Source of the DNA: Rossellomorea pakistanensis
Lineage (GTDB): Bacteria > Bacillota > Bacilli > Bacillales > Bacillaceae_B
NCBI RefSeq assembly: GCF_016908495.1
Contig: NZ_JAFBDZ010000002.1
Span: 248,001-312,000, forward strand
Reading direction: 5' to 3'
Length of the DNA stretch: 64,000 nucleotides
Positions 30,454 to 38,752 of the stretch are shown one piece after another. Each line of letters starts with the position of its first letter. Position 1 is the stretch's first letter. The notes beneath the pieces are model-generated. The model searched no databases. It was not told where the DNA came from and was given only the letters and a program-made list of their open reading frames with translations. Position numbers and translations under genes: made by a program.

Positions 30454-32082
30454 ATGAAAAAGAATGTACAAAGTTATTTTTCCAAACTGGGGAGATCTTT
30501 TTTAATGGCTGTAGCCGTTATGTCATTCTTTGTTTTGCTTTTGACATTAGGGGCAGTACTAAAAAATCCTCATTTTATTGAAGCTATTCCATTCTTGGGC
30601 AGCAGCTGGATTCAATTTATCGCTAATGCTTTAAGTGAATCTGGATTGGTCGTTATTCGATTTATGCCGATTGTCTTCGCTGTATCGATTGCGATTGGAA
30701 TGTCGGAGAAGGGGAATAAGGAGCTGGCTGCTTTTTCTGCGGTGGTTGGTTACTTATTTATGATTACCTTCTCGAGCTTGGCCATTAATCATTTTGGAAT
30801 GGCGATTCGTCCTGAGGTAGCGATTGGAGAAAATAATATGGTCAGTCTTTCTCAGACATTGGATATGAGAAAGGCAATGCAAACGTTCGTACTAGGGATT
30901 CAAACGATTGATACCGGGGTATTAGGCGGCGTGATTGTGGGAACCGTATCGGCTTGGGCGACGAAGAAATACCGAAATAAATCCCTGCCGATGATCTTTA
31001 GCTTTTATCAAGGGAAGCACTTTCCACCGATTGTCACCGGACTTATTTTTATGGTTGTAGGACTTGCTATTCCGTTCGTGTGGCCCTATATTGGCGGGGG
31101 AATTTATAGTGTGGCCGAACTCGTTACGGGCGCTGGGGTTGTCGGCTCATTCCTATTTGGTTTTATTGAAAGAATTTTGATTCCGACAGGGCTTCATCAT
31201 GTTTGGTACTCGTTGGCCCATTTTACTCCAGTCGGCGGAACGAAAGAAATTTGTGGGGAAGTGTTCACAGGTACGAAAGCGATTACCACTTCTGCACTGG
31301 GGTGCGGGAATTTTTCAGGGGATCTTTCTGATATTACCCGCGTGTGGCTCGGTCAAGGGGCTACTCCTATTAAGGTCTTCGGAGTCCCTGGTGCCTTGAT
31401 TGGGATTTACCTTGCTGCAAGGAACAAGCCGCGTGCCAAGGTCATCGCCATCTCAGCGGCAAGTGCTTCGATCTTTGCAGGTGTAACCGAGCCTTTTGAA
31501 TTCTTATTTATGTTCTTGGCTCCAGGTCTGTTTGTCATCCATGCTGCGTTAACCGGTGTATCGTTCGCCATTCTTGATTTAGTGAACGCTTCTTATATAG
31601 GTGGAAATAACATTATTGAACTCATTTTTAACGGCGTCTTGCAAGGACATAAATCAACCTGGATTCCTGTCACCCTTGTCGGGATTGTGATGTTCTTCAT
31701 TTACTTGTTTGTCTTTAAATGGTATATCGAAAAATTCAATATCATGACTCCTGGAAGAGAACCAGAGGAAGATGATTCAGAGGATGTTTTACAAGCAGAG
31801 GTGGCAGCTTCCAAACTTCTGAAACAGAAGACCGATAAAAACGAAGTCATCGAATTAGTCATCGCGTTTTTAGGAGGAAAGGACAATATTAAAGAATATA
31901 CCAACTGTATTTCCAGGTTAAGAATCTATGTCCATGATTCGTCGCTTGTGAATAAAGAGGGGCTGAAAAAGGTTCCAGATGCTCTTGGAATGTCACAGCC
32001 GTCCGATGAAGAAATCCATCTTGTTTTTGGTATGAAAGTATCGGAATACAGAAATGTCATGGACCAACAGATGGGTGAATAA
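30454..32082 (+). CDS. PTS alpha-glucoside-type EIICB permease
   Basis: 542 aa. An EIIC transporter domain (about 1-425, ten or so helices, with GITEPFEFLF-like segment AGVTEPFEFLFMFLAP) is joined to an EIIB domain (about 460-540). The EIIB phosphorylation Cys is in TNCISRLRI near residue 485. EIIA must be supplied in trans. The downstream gene is a GH4 6-phospho-alpha-glucosidase, as in malP/malA (glvC/glvA), so maltose or another alpha-glucoside is the likely substrate. ATG with GGGGGCGTG upstream. Confidence 0.9.
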   Translation: MKKNVQSYFSKLGRSFLMAVAVMSFFVLLLTLGAVLKNPHFIEAIPFLGSSWIQFIANALSESGLVVIRFMPIVFAVSIAIGMSEKGNKELAAFSAVVGYLFMITFSSLAINHFGMAIRPEVAIGENNMVSLSQTLDMRKAMQTFVLGIQTIDTGVLGGVIVGTVSAWATKKYRNKSLPMIFSFYQGKHFPPIVTGLIFMVVGLAIPFVWPYIGGGIYSVAELVTGAGVVGSFLFGFIERILIPTGLHHVWYSLAHFTPVGGTKEICGEVFTGTKAITTSALGCGNFSGDLSDITRVWLGQGATPIKVFGVPGALIGIYLAARNKPRAKVIAISAASASIFAGVTEPFEFLFMFLAPGLFVIHAALTGVSFAILDLVNASYIGGNNIIELIFNGVLQGHKSTWIPVTLVGIVMFFIYLFVFKWYIEKFNIMTPGREPEEDDSEDVLQAEVAASKLLKQKTDKNEVIELVIAFLGGKDNIKEYTNCISRLRIYVHDSSLVNKEGLKKVPDALGMSQPSDEEIHLVFGMKVSEYRNVMDQQMGE

Positions 32083-32106
32083 AAACAGCTAAAGAGGTGT
32101 TAAAAC

Positions 32107-33429
32107 ATGAAGACATTTAAAATCGCAATTGCAGGCGGCGGTTCAACATATACCCCTGGAATTGCCAAAGCGTTAATGCTGAAGCGTGAGGAATTTCCTG
32201 TTAGTGAAATCCGTCTTTACGATATTAATGAAGAACGACAGAACCAGGTGGCACTTATTACAGAAAAGGTCGTAAATGAATTTGATTCCAATGTGAAAAT
32301 TGCGGCTACAACTGATCCTGAAAAAGCGTTTTCCGGAGCCGATTTCATTTTTGCCCAGCTTCGGGTTGGTGGAAACGTGATGAGGGAGAAGGATGAGAAG
32401 ATTCCTTTTAGCCACGGGATTGTGGGACAAGAAACGTGCGGACCAGGCGGGATGGCGTACGGACTTCGTACCATTACCCCAATGATCGAGCTTTGTGATT
32501 TTGCCGAGCAATATGCACCAAGTGCCTGGATTATCAACTATTCAAATCCAGCAGCCATTGTCGCCGAAGCCCTTCGAAAAATGAGACCGAACGCACAGAT
32601 TTTAAATATCTGTGACATGCCAATTGGAATGATGTTGCGAATGGCAGAAATTCTAGGCTGTGAAAAGGATGAAATTGAAGTCGATTACTTCGGCCTAAAC
32701 CATTTTGGCTGGTTTACAGATGTCTATGTCAAAGGGGAAAGCCGGATGAAAGAGTTAAGGGAGTATATGAGTGAGCATGGGCTAGTCACTCCTGAACAAT
32801 CGAAGGATTTACAACATTCTGACGCGGACTGGATTAAAGCCCATCGGAATGTAGCGAAAATGCTTCAGCTTTTCCCGCAATATCTACCAAGCTCTTATTT
32901 ACAATATTACTTGATTCCACAAACCGTTGTGGATCAAACGGACCCGGCTTATACAAGAGCAAACCGTGTCATGGACAATCGAGAGAAAAATCTCTTTGAT
33001 TCTATTAAACACTTAGAACAAACAGGAGAATTCATGGAAGGCTTTAATGTCGGAGTCCATGGTACGTTCATTGTCGATGTGGCGATGTCTTTAGCATTTG
33101 ACCGTCGCGAGCGCTTCTTACTTATAGTTGAAAATAATGGAGCTATCCCGAATCTACCGGCAGATGCCATGGTAGAGATCCCAGCCTATGTTACGAGCAG
33201 GGGGCCAGAGCCTATCAGAATGGAATCTATCGAATTATTCTACAAGGGATTGATTGAACAACAGCTTGCCTCTGAAAAACTATTAGTTGAAGCAGCGTTG
33301 GAAGGATCTTATCAAAAGGCATTACAAGCCTTCTCGTTAAACAAAACATTCCCTTCTGCCGAAGTAGCGAAAACCGTATTAGATGAGCTAATCGAAGCGA
33401 ATAAAGATTATTGGCCAGCATTGGCTTAA
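32107..33429 (+). CDS. 6-phospho-alpha-glucosidase (GH4)
   Basis: 440 aa, NAD+ and Mn2+-dependent glycosidase of family GH4. NAD motif AIAGGGSTYTPGIAKAL at residues 7-23; metal ligands Cys169 (NICDMPIG, with Asp170) and His199 (GLNHFGW). The Cys-Asp pair is typical of the alpha-specific members (GlvA/MalA, AglB). Cuts the phosphorylated disaccharide imported by the PTS into glucose and glucose-6-phosphate. It follows the PTS gene by 24 bp with AAAGAGGTG upstream. Confidence 0.94.
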   Translation: MKTFKIAIAGGGSTYTPGIAKALMLKREEFPVSEIRLYDINEERQNQVALITEKVVNEFDSNVKIAATTDPEKAFSGADFIFAQLRVGGNVMREKDEKIPFSHGIVGQETCGPGGMAYGLRTITPMIELCDFAEQYAPSAWIINYSNPAAIVAEALRKMRPNAQILNICDMPIGMMLRMAEILGCEKDEIEVDYFGLNHFGWFTDVYVKGESRMKELREYMSEHGLVTPEQSKDLQHSDADWIKAHRNVAKMLQLFPQYLPSSYLQYYLIPQTVVDQTDPAYTRANRVMDNREKNLFDSIKHLEQTGEFMEGFNVGVHGTFIVDVAMSLAFDRRERFLLIVENNGAIPNLPADAMVEIPAYVTSRGPEPIRMESIELFYKGLIEQQLASEKLLVEAALEGSYQKALQAFSLNKTFPSAEVAKTVLDELIEANKDYWPALA

Positions 33430-33436
33430 GGATTGG

Positions 33437-33466
33437 GATCCGGACATGATGTTCGGGTCTTTTTTC
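33437..33466 (+). terminator. terminator after the GH4 gene
   Basis: GATCCGGACA and TGTTCGGGTC form a stem with G-U pairs around TGA, followed by T6. Confidence 0.7.
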
Positions 33467-33541
33467 TTTATAGGGCTCAACTTTTTCGCTTCCTTCTTCT
33501 AGTTTATAATAGGAATATGAATAGAAAGGGTGTTAGCGGGG

Positions 33542-34345
33542 ATGAAACGACTATTATTAAATAAAGTCTTAGGCACTGTAGGCGATTCCATCAATGATAC
33601 CGAATATGCGGTACTGATGGATTTAATCGAACATATCGAAGAATTACAAAACTATAGTATTAGAGAAGCCGCAAAGAATAACTTCGTATCCACCTCTAGC
33701 ATTTCAAGATTATGCGGAAAGTTAGGAATGAGCGGTTACAGTGAATTAAAGTTCCACTTAAAAAACCAATATGAATTTTTACTCGCCAATCAAGACAACG
33801 ACTATTCCTCTATGAAACAAACCGCCCATCAACTAAAAGTTCTATTTCAGGAAAATTACAGTAAAACCATAGAGAGTCTGGATGAAAAAAGTTTGGATAC
33901 ATTCATAGGCTATTTAAAGGAATCCACTCATATGATGGTCTGCGGTTCAGGGATTTCTGAAATTATTGCCAATTACTTTACCCAACGATTTCAAATCATT
34001 GGGAAGGATGCATGGCTCGTAGATCTTAGCGCACCTGGGGGGATTTACATGAACCATCTCTCTAAAAGTGATTTAATGGTGGTCTTCTCAAGATCCGGGG
34101 AATCCTCCTATATCCTAAAAAAAGCAAAAATTGCGAAAAGACAAGAAATCAGAATTATCGCGATCACAAGTAGTAAAGAAAGTGCTCTTGGCGAGATTGC
34201 CGATGAGATCCTGCCTATTTACGGATCAAAGGAACCGCTGGACGTTTCGTTTAATATTACCACGTATAATTCAATTGCGATTATGTTTGTAGACCTTCTT
34301 CTTCAGCTTTATATGGAGGGGATGACGCATAGGTTGAAGGGTTGA
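33542..34345 (+). CDS. MurR/RpiR-family regulator (GlvR-like)
   Basis: About 267 aa from ATG 33542 (a GTG four codons earlier is possible). N-terminal RpiR HTH (about 15-80: SIREAAKNNFVSTSSISRLCGKLGMSGYSELKFHL) and a C-terminal SIS sugar-phosphate domain (about 110-250; VCGSGISEIIANYF, VFSRSGESSYILKKAK, ITSSKESALGEIAD). Family members sense phosphosugars. Position behind the alpha-glucoside PTS genes matches GlvR, an activator of the mal operon in B. subtilis. Confidence 0.9.
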   Translation: MKRLLLNKVLGTVGDSINDTEYAVLMDLIEHIEELQNYSIREAAKNNFVSTSSISRLCGKLGMSGYSELKFHLKNQYEFLLANQDNDYSSMKQTAHQLKVLFQENYSKTIESLDEKSLDTFIGYLKESTHMMVCGSGISEIIANYFTQRFQIIGKDAWLVDLSAPGGIYMNHLSKSDLMVVFSRSGESSYILKKAKIAKRQEIRIIAITSSKESALGEIADEILPIYGSKEPLDVSFNITTYNSIAIMFVDLLLQLYMEGMTHRLKG

Positions 34346-34357
34346 GCTTTAAAAAGG

Positions 34358-34397
34358 ATGACTCAAAGTTGCGAATTAGTTTCTTTGGGTCATTTTG
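34358..34397 (+). terminator. terminator after the RpiR gene
   Basis: ATGACTCAAAG pairs with CTTTGGGTCAT (one G-U), then TTTTGT. Confidence 0.65.
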
Positions 34398-34440
34398 TAA
34401 GAGGAGAAGATGAATAAATTTTAAACGCTTGGAGGTCTCT

Positions 34441-35619
34441 ATGAACAAATCAACAAGTATTTTAGGCAAAACTTTAGAAACTTCATTATCTATTTATCAA
34501 AAGATTGGGCTTATTACCTTGGCTATTGGATTTTTTTCTACAGTATCTTATTTAACATCATATAATTTTTTATTCGGATATTACTTTGGAGGGGAGCTGA
34601 ACAATTCCTTTTCCAACTTTGAGCTTTTCCGGAGGTTTGTTCCCTTTCATATTAATACACTAGCTTTTACTTGGTTAATGATCACCTTATCTACGTCAGT
34701 AATTATATATACAATAAAAGTTTGGCAAGAGAAAAGGGCTATAAATAAAATCATGGCAGCAGTATGTTTTGTTATTTTCCATGTAATCATTACACAATTC
34801 TTCTCTAAAGACATTTCTGCAGAAATCGTTTTTCAGTTTGGGATCATTTGGTTATTCCCGTTGTTTATTGCCATTATGAGTTATTTTATGGTTTATGGCA
34901 GTAGGGTAATATTTAAATCCTTGACTGGTGTATTATTCGCTTTTGTAATCCTAACAATTGGAATGATTTTAACTCCAAATAGTTCCCATTCAGAGGAATT
35001 AATAATAATTTTAACTTATCTTATGTTGTTTAGCTTCGGATCATTATTTTCTCGGATCCCTTATAAAAAGCATCTGAATTTTATTTTTGTCTTTCCTTAT
35101 ATAACTATAATTGAAATACTTCTTATCATTAGTGTAAACCCATTTCGTGAATATTTTAATGAACAAACCATTATCTATAAAACAATGGTTATATTCATCA
35201 TCCCATTAATAGTTAGCTACTTCCTAGCATTATTTGTTGAAGATAAGTTTAAAGAAAAAATTACAAACTCCTCCTCAGAAAGGGGAGCAGTTTTTGAAGT
35301 AGTATATGATGTCGTGAATGGCATAAGACGTCCCAATACTCAGACTGGTATGCTAATGTTTGTTATATTGCTTCTGTTAGGGGCATTTGTGATGACACCA
35401 AGAGTATCGGTTGCAACAGCCAAAATGATTAGGATCTTTACACCAGCTAGTGAATATCAACATAATTCAATAATCGTAAAGGATATTGAAGGGAATAAAA
35501 TGATTATAAATGGGAGAATTGTTGCCGAACACGATAATGTCATTTTTATTTCAAATGAAAAGTGGGAGTTAGAACAAATCAAAACAGATAAATATTTTGT
35601 TGAGAATGCTATTGACTAA
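34441..35619 (+). CDS. polytopic membrane protein of unknown function
   Basis: 392 aa; ATG with TTGGAGG upstream. About nine or ten hydrophobic segments spread over residues 25-335, with a charged cytoplasmic loop (EDKFKEKITNSSSERGA) near 285. The last 60 residues form a soluble beta-rich tail (IIVKDIEGNKMIINGRIV...NVIFISNEKWE). No transporter signature recognised. Codon use is AT-rich like its gene-poor right flank. Confidence 0.7.
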   Translation: MNKSTSILGKTLETSLSIYQKIGLITLAIGFFSTVSYLTSYNFLFGYYFGGELNNSFSNFELFRRFVPFHINTLAFTWLMITLSTSVIIYTIKVWQEKRAINKIMAAVCFVIFHVIITQFFSKDISAEIVFQFGIIWLFPLFIAIMSYFMVYGSRVIFKSLTGVLFAFVILTIGMILTPNSSHSEELIIILTYLMLFSFGSLFSRIPYKKHLNFIFVFPYITIIEILLIISVNPFREYFNEQTIIYKTMVIFIIPLIVSYFLALFVEDKFKEKITNSSSERGAVFEVVYDVVNGIRRPNTQTGMLMFVILLLLGAFVMTPRVSVATAKMIRIFTPASEYQHNSIIVKDIEGNKMIINGRIVAEHDNVIFISNEKWELEQIKTDKYFVENAID

Positions 35620-36185
35620 TAATTTTCTAGTTCTTCAAAGGGCTAACTCCAGTATTCTTTTTAAATGCAGTTCGTCCTTCAAATATAGATGAATTTAAAA
35701 TATGATTGTCCGTTATGTAGGGGCTTGTGTTAGATGAAGTTGAAAAAGCAAATAAATGGTCCTAGAATGTGAATTAACTTTCGAGATAAATTCTAATGTT
35801 ATCTCTCTGCGCACTACAAATTTTGTAATATTTTTCTTGCTTGGACATAAACCTAAGCAAACACTTTTGAATAGAACAATCAAAGTTACAAACACGCAAA
35901 CAATTTCATGTTTAGTGGAAGAAAAAATTATATTAAATTATTAAAGAATTTTAAATAAAGGGAGATAACAGAGATGAATTTTAAGGAACTACAAAACGAA
36001 TTAGAATCTTATTTAGAAAAAGATTGTCTAAACACGATAATCCTTACTACAAAGAATCCTTAGAGGTTTTTAAGTATCTAAGGATAAAAAGGGTACAGAA
36101 CTAGTAGGCCTAGTGACAGGGTAGCTGTTCTAGTACGAAGGATATTCAAATTTACTAATGAATTTTTTATAAATAAATGTTGGTG
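35620..36185. other. gene-poor AT-rich stretch
   Basis: No intact gene of normal size. It contains a short reading frame with a strong ribosome site (35974-36063, listed) and leads into an interspersed repeat at 36186. Confidence 0.4.
35974..36063 (+). CDS. 29-codon peptide or truncated gene
   Basis: ATG with AAAGGGAG ten bases upstream encodes NFKELQNELESYLEKDCLN and ten more residues, then TAG. The start and ribosome site look genuine; the amphipathic helix-like beginning suggests the first part of a longer protein cut short, but an independent small peptide is possible. Confidence 0.35.
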   Translation: MNFKELQNELESYLEKDCLNTIILTTKNP

Positions 36186-36327
36186 TGAAATAAAGTTTTA
36201 TCAAAAACACCTCACAAACCCGTATTTTATGGTAAATAAAGAGAATCCATTTTAAAAAAAGATTGATCAAAATGAATTCTACAGTTTTGAGTAAGATGGA
36301 ATTTTTATAAAAAAGTTTGATCATTTT
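36186..36327. repeat. 142-bp interspersed repeat, copy 1
   Basis: Closely matches 51001-51143 over its whole length: shared blocks include TGAAATAAAGTTT, ACAAACCCGTATTTTATGG, GATTGATCAAAATG and AAAAAAGTTTGATCATTT. AT-rich and non-coding. The two copies are 15 kb apart in the same orientation, as expected for a mobile or MITE-like element. Confidence 0.75.
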
Positions 36328-36485
36328 CTACTATGTTGTTTCGCAATCACCCTATTTCTGAATACTGGATAATGCAAGTATGAGTATTCCATGATTTTTA
36401 TTGTTAATTGATCATTAAAGTAATAATGGATTTTTTATCTTTTGTCTTCAAATCTGTTTTAACTTACATTATAAAATAAATGGTA

Positions 36486-36533
36486 ATATACAGAAAAAGC
36501 CACAAATTAAAAAATGTGGCCTTTTCTGTATAT
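36486..36533 (-). terminator. terminator of the hxlAB operon
   Basis: ATACAGAAAA-GCCACA pairs with TGTGGC-TTTTCTGTAT around an AT-rich loop, followed by an A/T-rich end on the minus strand. Confidence 0.75.
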
Positions 36534-36539
36534 TTTACT

Positions 36540-37097
36540 CTATTCGAGATTAGCATGTTTACCATACATTTTATTAGAATCTAAGTTTTTTTTCTCCATA
36601 AAACGCAAGATTAAGGCATCATAAAATAACAACATCGTTTGCTCAAATAGAGATCCCATTGGTTGAATGGTCCTGTAATCACCTTCAGATTGATCTTTCG
36701 TGACTCCTGGTAATTTAACAATAATATCAGCTAACTCTCCAACGGTTGATTCAGGAGAAATGGTTATAGCTGCGACTGTACCTCCTAAGCTTTTAGCTTT
36801 TTCAGCAATGGCAACTAAGGTTTTGGTTTCTCCTGATCCTGAACCAATGATTAATAAATCGTCCTTTTCTAAATTAGCTGTTACTGTTTCCCCAACTACA
36901 TAGGCATCAATCCCCATGTGCATCATTCGCATCACAAAAGATTTACCCATCAATCCAGATCTGCCTGCACCAGCCACAAAGATTTTCTTGGATTCTAAAA
37001 TCTGGTTTATTAACTTCTCTGCATCTGAATCACGAATTAAGTGGACCGTTTGACTTAATTCTTGAACGACTTCGGCTAAATATTGAGTAGTCTTCAT
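36540..37097 (-). CDS. hxlB: 6-phospho-3-hexuloisomerase
   Basis: 185 aa, SIS-domain isomerase. Converts 3-hexulose-6-phosphate to fructose-6-phosphate, second step of the ribulose monophosphate (RuMP) pathway. SIS motifs: FVAGAGRSGLMGKSFVMRMMHMG (about 35-58), IIGSGSGETKTLV and the C-terminal GSLFEQTMLLFYDALI. Seven bp after hxlA in the same operon. The length matches B. subtilis HxlB. Confidence 0.95.
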   Translation of the reverse strand: MKTTQYLAEVVQELSQTVHLIRDSDAEKLINQILESKKIFVAGAGRSGLMGKSFVMRMMHMGIDAYVVGETVTANLEKDDLLIIGSGSGETKTLVAIAEKAKSLGGTVAAITISPESTVGELADIIVKLPGVTKDQSEGDYRTIQPMGSLFEQTMLLFYDALILRFMEKKNLDSNKMYGKHANLE

Positions 37098-37104
37098 AGT
37101 TGAA

Positions 37105-37737
37105 TTAACCTTGTTTAATTAATTTTTGCATTTCGCGTGCTGTAGCTTTTTTATCTTCTTTATTCGTAATTCCCCCACCTACGATAACTAAATCTGGGTG
37201 TTGTTTAATTACTTCAGGAAGTGTTTCTAATTTGATTCCACCTGCAATGGCAGTTTGCGTATTTTTAACAACGCTTTTGATGGTTGAAAGGTCTTCGAAA
37301 GAATTCTTTCCAACAGCTTGAAGATCGTAACCTGTGTGAACGCAGATATAATCAACACCAAGTTCATCTAGTTCTTTTGCACGGGTTTCAATATCCTTCA
37401 CGGCGATCATATCAGCAAGGATTTGTTTACCTTGTTTTTTAGCTTCTTCTACTGCGCCTTTAATTGACTCGTCTTCTGCAGTGCCAAGAATCGTAATGAT
37501 GTCAGCACCTGCAGCAGATGCTTGGCTTACTTCATATCCGGCTGCATCCATAATTTTTAAGTCTGCTAATACGGTTAAGTTAGGAAATGCAGCTTTTACT
37601 TCTTTCACTGCTTTAAGACCTTCATTTATCACCACAGGCGTACCAATTTCTACAACATCAATATGCTCTTCTACCTCTTTCACTAATTGAATAGCTCCCT
37701 GAATATCGACAAGATCTAATGCTAATTGTAATTTCAT
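37105..37737 (-). CDS. hxlA: 3-hexulose-6-phosphate synthase
   Basis: 210 aa, orotidine-monophosphate-decarboxylase-fold aldolase. Condenses formaldehyde with ribulose-5-phosphate. Signature active-site segment VLADLKIMDAAGYE (about 57-70) with the Asp-x-Lys-x-x-Asp metal/phosphate motif, and IAGGIKLETLPEV plus IVGGGIT at the phosphate-binding end. First gene of hxlAB; divergent from hxlR, with a near-palindromic motif in the intergenic region. Used for formaldehyde detoxification in B. subtilis. Confidence 0.96.
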   Translation of the reverse strand: MKLQLALDLVDIQGAIQLVKEVEEHIDVVEIGTPVVINEGLKAVKEVKAAFPNLTVLADLKIMDAAGYEVSQASAAGADIITILGTAEDESIKGAVEEAKKQGKQILADMIAVKDIETRAKELDELGVDYICVHTGYDLQAVGKNSFEDLSTIKSVVKNTQTAIAGGIKLETLPEVIKQHPDLVIVGGGITNKEDKKATAREMQKLIKQG

Positions 37738-37839
37738 TTTTATTCGCTCCTTATAATTTTATATTGTGCTAAGAGGCTTTGAAAAGCTATTTACTTGCTA
37801 GCACGTTCCTTAGTATACTGAGTATGTTATTGAATTAAA

Positions 37840-37849
37840 AGTACGCACT
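37840..37849 (-). promoter_or_regulatory. candidate HxlR-associated motif upstream of hxlA
   Basis: Reads AGTGCGTACT on the minus strand within AAAAGTGCGTACTTTT (37837-37852), about 100 bp before hxlA and 60 bp before hxlR. Identical 10-mers occur at 38510 and 42620. Confidence 0.6.
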
Positions 37850-37909
37850 TTTACCGCATATAGTGCAAAAAAATATACTATTGGGTAAAATAAGGGGGAG
37901 GTGAATTAA

Positions 37910-38272
37910 GTGCCAAATTTAGGGGAGAAAACATTTAACTGTGAAAAAGAATTGACACTTTCAGTAATTGGCGGTAAATGGAAAATGTTAATATTATGGC
38001 ATCTAGGCAAAGAAGGAACTAAACGATTTGGTGAATTAAAATCCCTTATGCCGGGTATTACCCAAAGAATGCTTGTTAATCAATTACGCGAACTTGAAGA
38101 TCATTTAATAGTACATCGAGAAGTTTATCCTGTAGTTCCACCTAAAGTTGAATATTCATTGACTGAGTATGGAAAAAGTCTTATACCGATTTTAGATGCT
38201 ATGTATGAATGGGGCAAAGATTATATTGAGAATGTATTGGAAAAGGAAACTGAAGATAAATCAGCCACTTAG
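37910..38272 (+). CDS. hxlR: HxlR-family transcriptional activator
   Basis: 120 aa winged-helix regulator. Conserved N-terminal Cys region ([24 protein letters not shown]; Cys 10), then [25 protein letters not shown] recognition helix. In B. subtilis HxlR activates hxlAB in response to formaldehyde, sensed through the N-terminal Cys. GTG start with GGGGGAGGTG upstream. Divergent from hxlAB, and two terminators separate it from the zwf operon, which carries the same upstream motif. Confidence 0.92.
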   Translation: MPNLGEKTFNCEKELTLSVIGGKWKMLILWHLGKEGTKRFGELKSLMPGITQRMLVNQLRELEDHLIVHREVYPVVPPKVEYSLTEYGKSLIPILDAMYEWGKDYIENVLEKETEDKSAT

Positions 38273-38316
38273 TAGAAAAAAGTTTCTTTTCATGCTTTAA
38301 GACAATATTAACTTAC

Positions 38317-38445
38317 CACGGTTAGCCATTATTAACCGTGTTTTTTTACTGTGTATTTAAAGAGCAGAAATTACACTATCTTATAGAAATAGTATTAAAA
38401 AGCCTTGAACAGTGATGTTTATATACTCGCTGTTCAAGGCTTTTT
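38317..38445 (+). terminator. two terminators after hxlR
   Basis: CACGGTTA / TAACCGTG followed by T7 (38317-38347), and a 15-bp stem AAAAGCCTTGAACAG / CTGTTCAAGGCTTTT with T5 (38397-38445). Confidence 0.9.
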
Positions 38446-38509
38446 GACTTTAATATTTATAGTATTAATTTTCACACTATCTTACTTCAATATAACTATA
38501 TGCAAATAA

Positions 38510-38519
38510 AGTGCGTACT
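38510..38519 (+). promoter_or_regulatory. shared HxlR-type motif upstream of the zwf operon
   Basis: AGTGCGTACT within ATAAAGTGCGTACTTTTAA, about 90 bp before the small zinc-ribbon gene. It is followed by ATATACGTAATATACTG, which holds a plausible minus-10. Same 10-mer as in front of hxlA. Confidence 0.6.
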
Positions 38520-38608
38520 TTTAAAGATGAAATATACGTAATATACTGTTTTGGCAAAGCAATATGACTCTAAGAAAGCAAGCTTCTTGTATGAAAGGAG
38601 AGGTTCTA

Positions 38609-38746
38609 ATGAAAAGTCACAAAGGGAAAATACAGTGGCTTTGTGAAAGGTGTTTAACTTTTACCCACAATAATAAACAATGTCCAACATGTGGATATAC
38701 CATAAATGAAAAGTCGTTAATATACACAAAAAAATCAAAGGAGTAA
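38609..38746 (+). CDS. 45-aa zinc-ribbon protein
   Basis: ATG with GAAAGGAGAGG upstream. Two CxxC knuckles (CERC at 12-15 and CPTCGY at 27-32) form a zinc ribbon. It is the first gene of the zwf-gnd-pgi operon, six bp ahead of zwf. Proteins with such a lone zinc ribbon may bind nucleic acid or a protein partner; a metal- or formaldehyde-sensing role through its cysteines is speculation. Confidence 0.75.
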   Translation: MKSHKGKIQWLCERCLTFTHNNKQCPTCGYTINEKSLIYTKKSKE

Positions 38747-38752
38747 TTCTAA

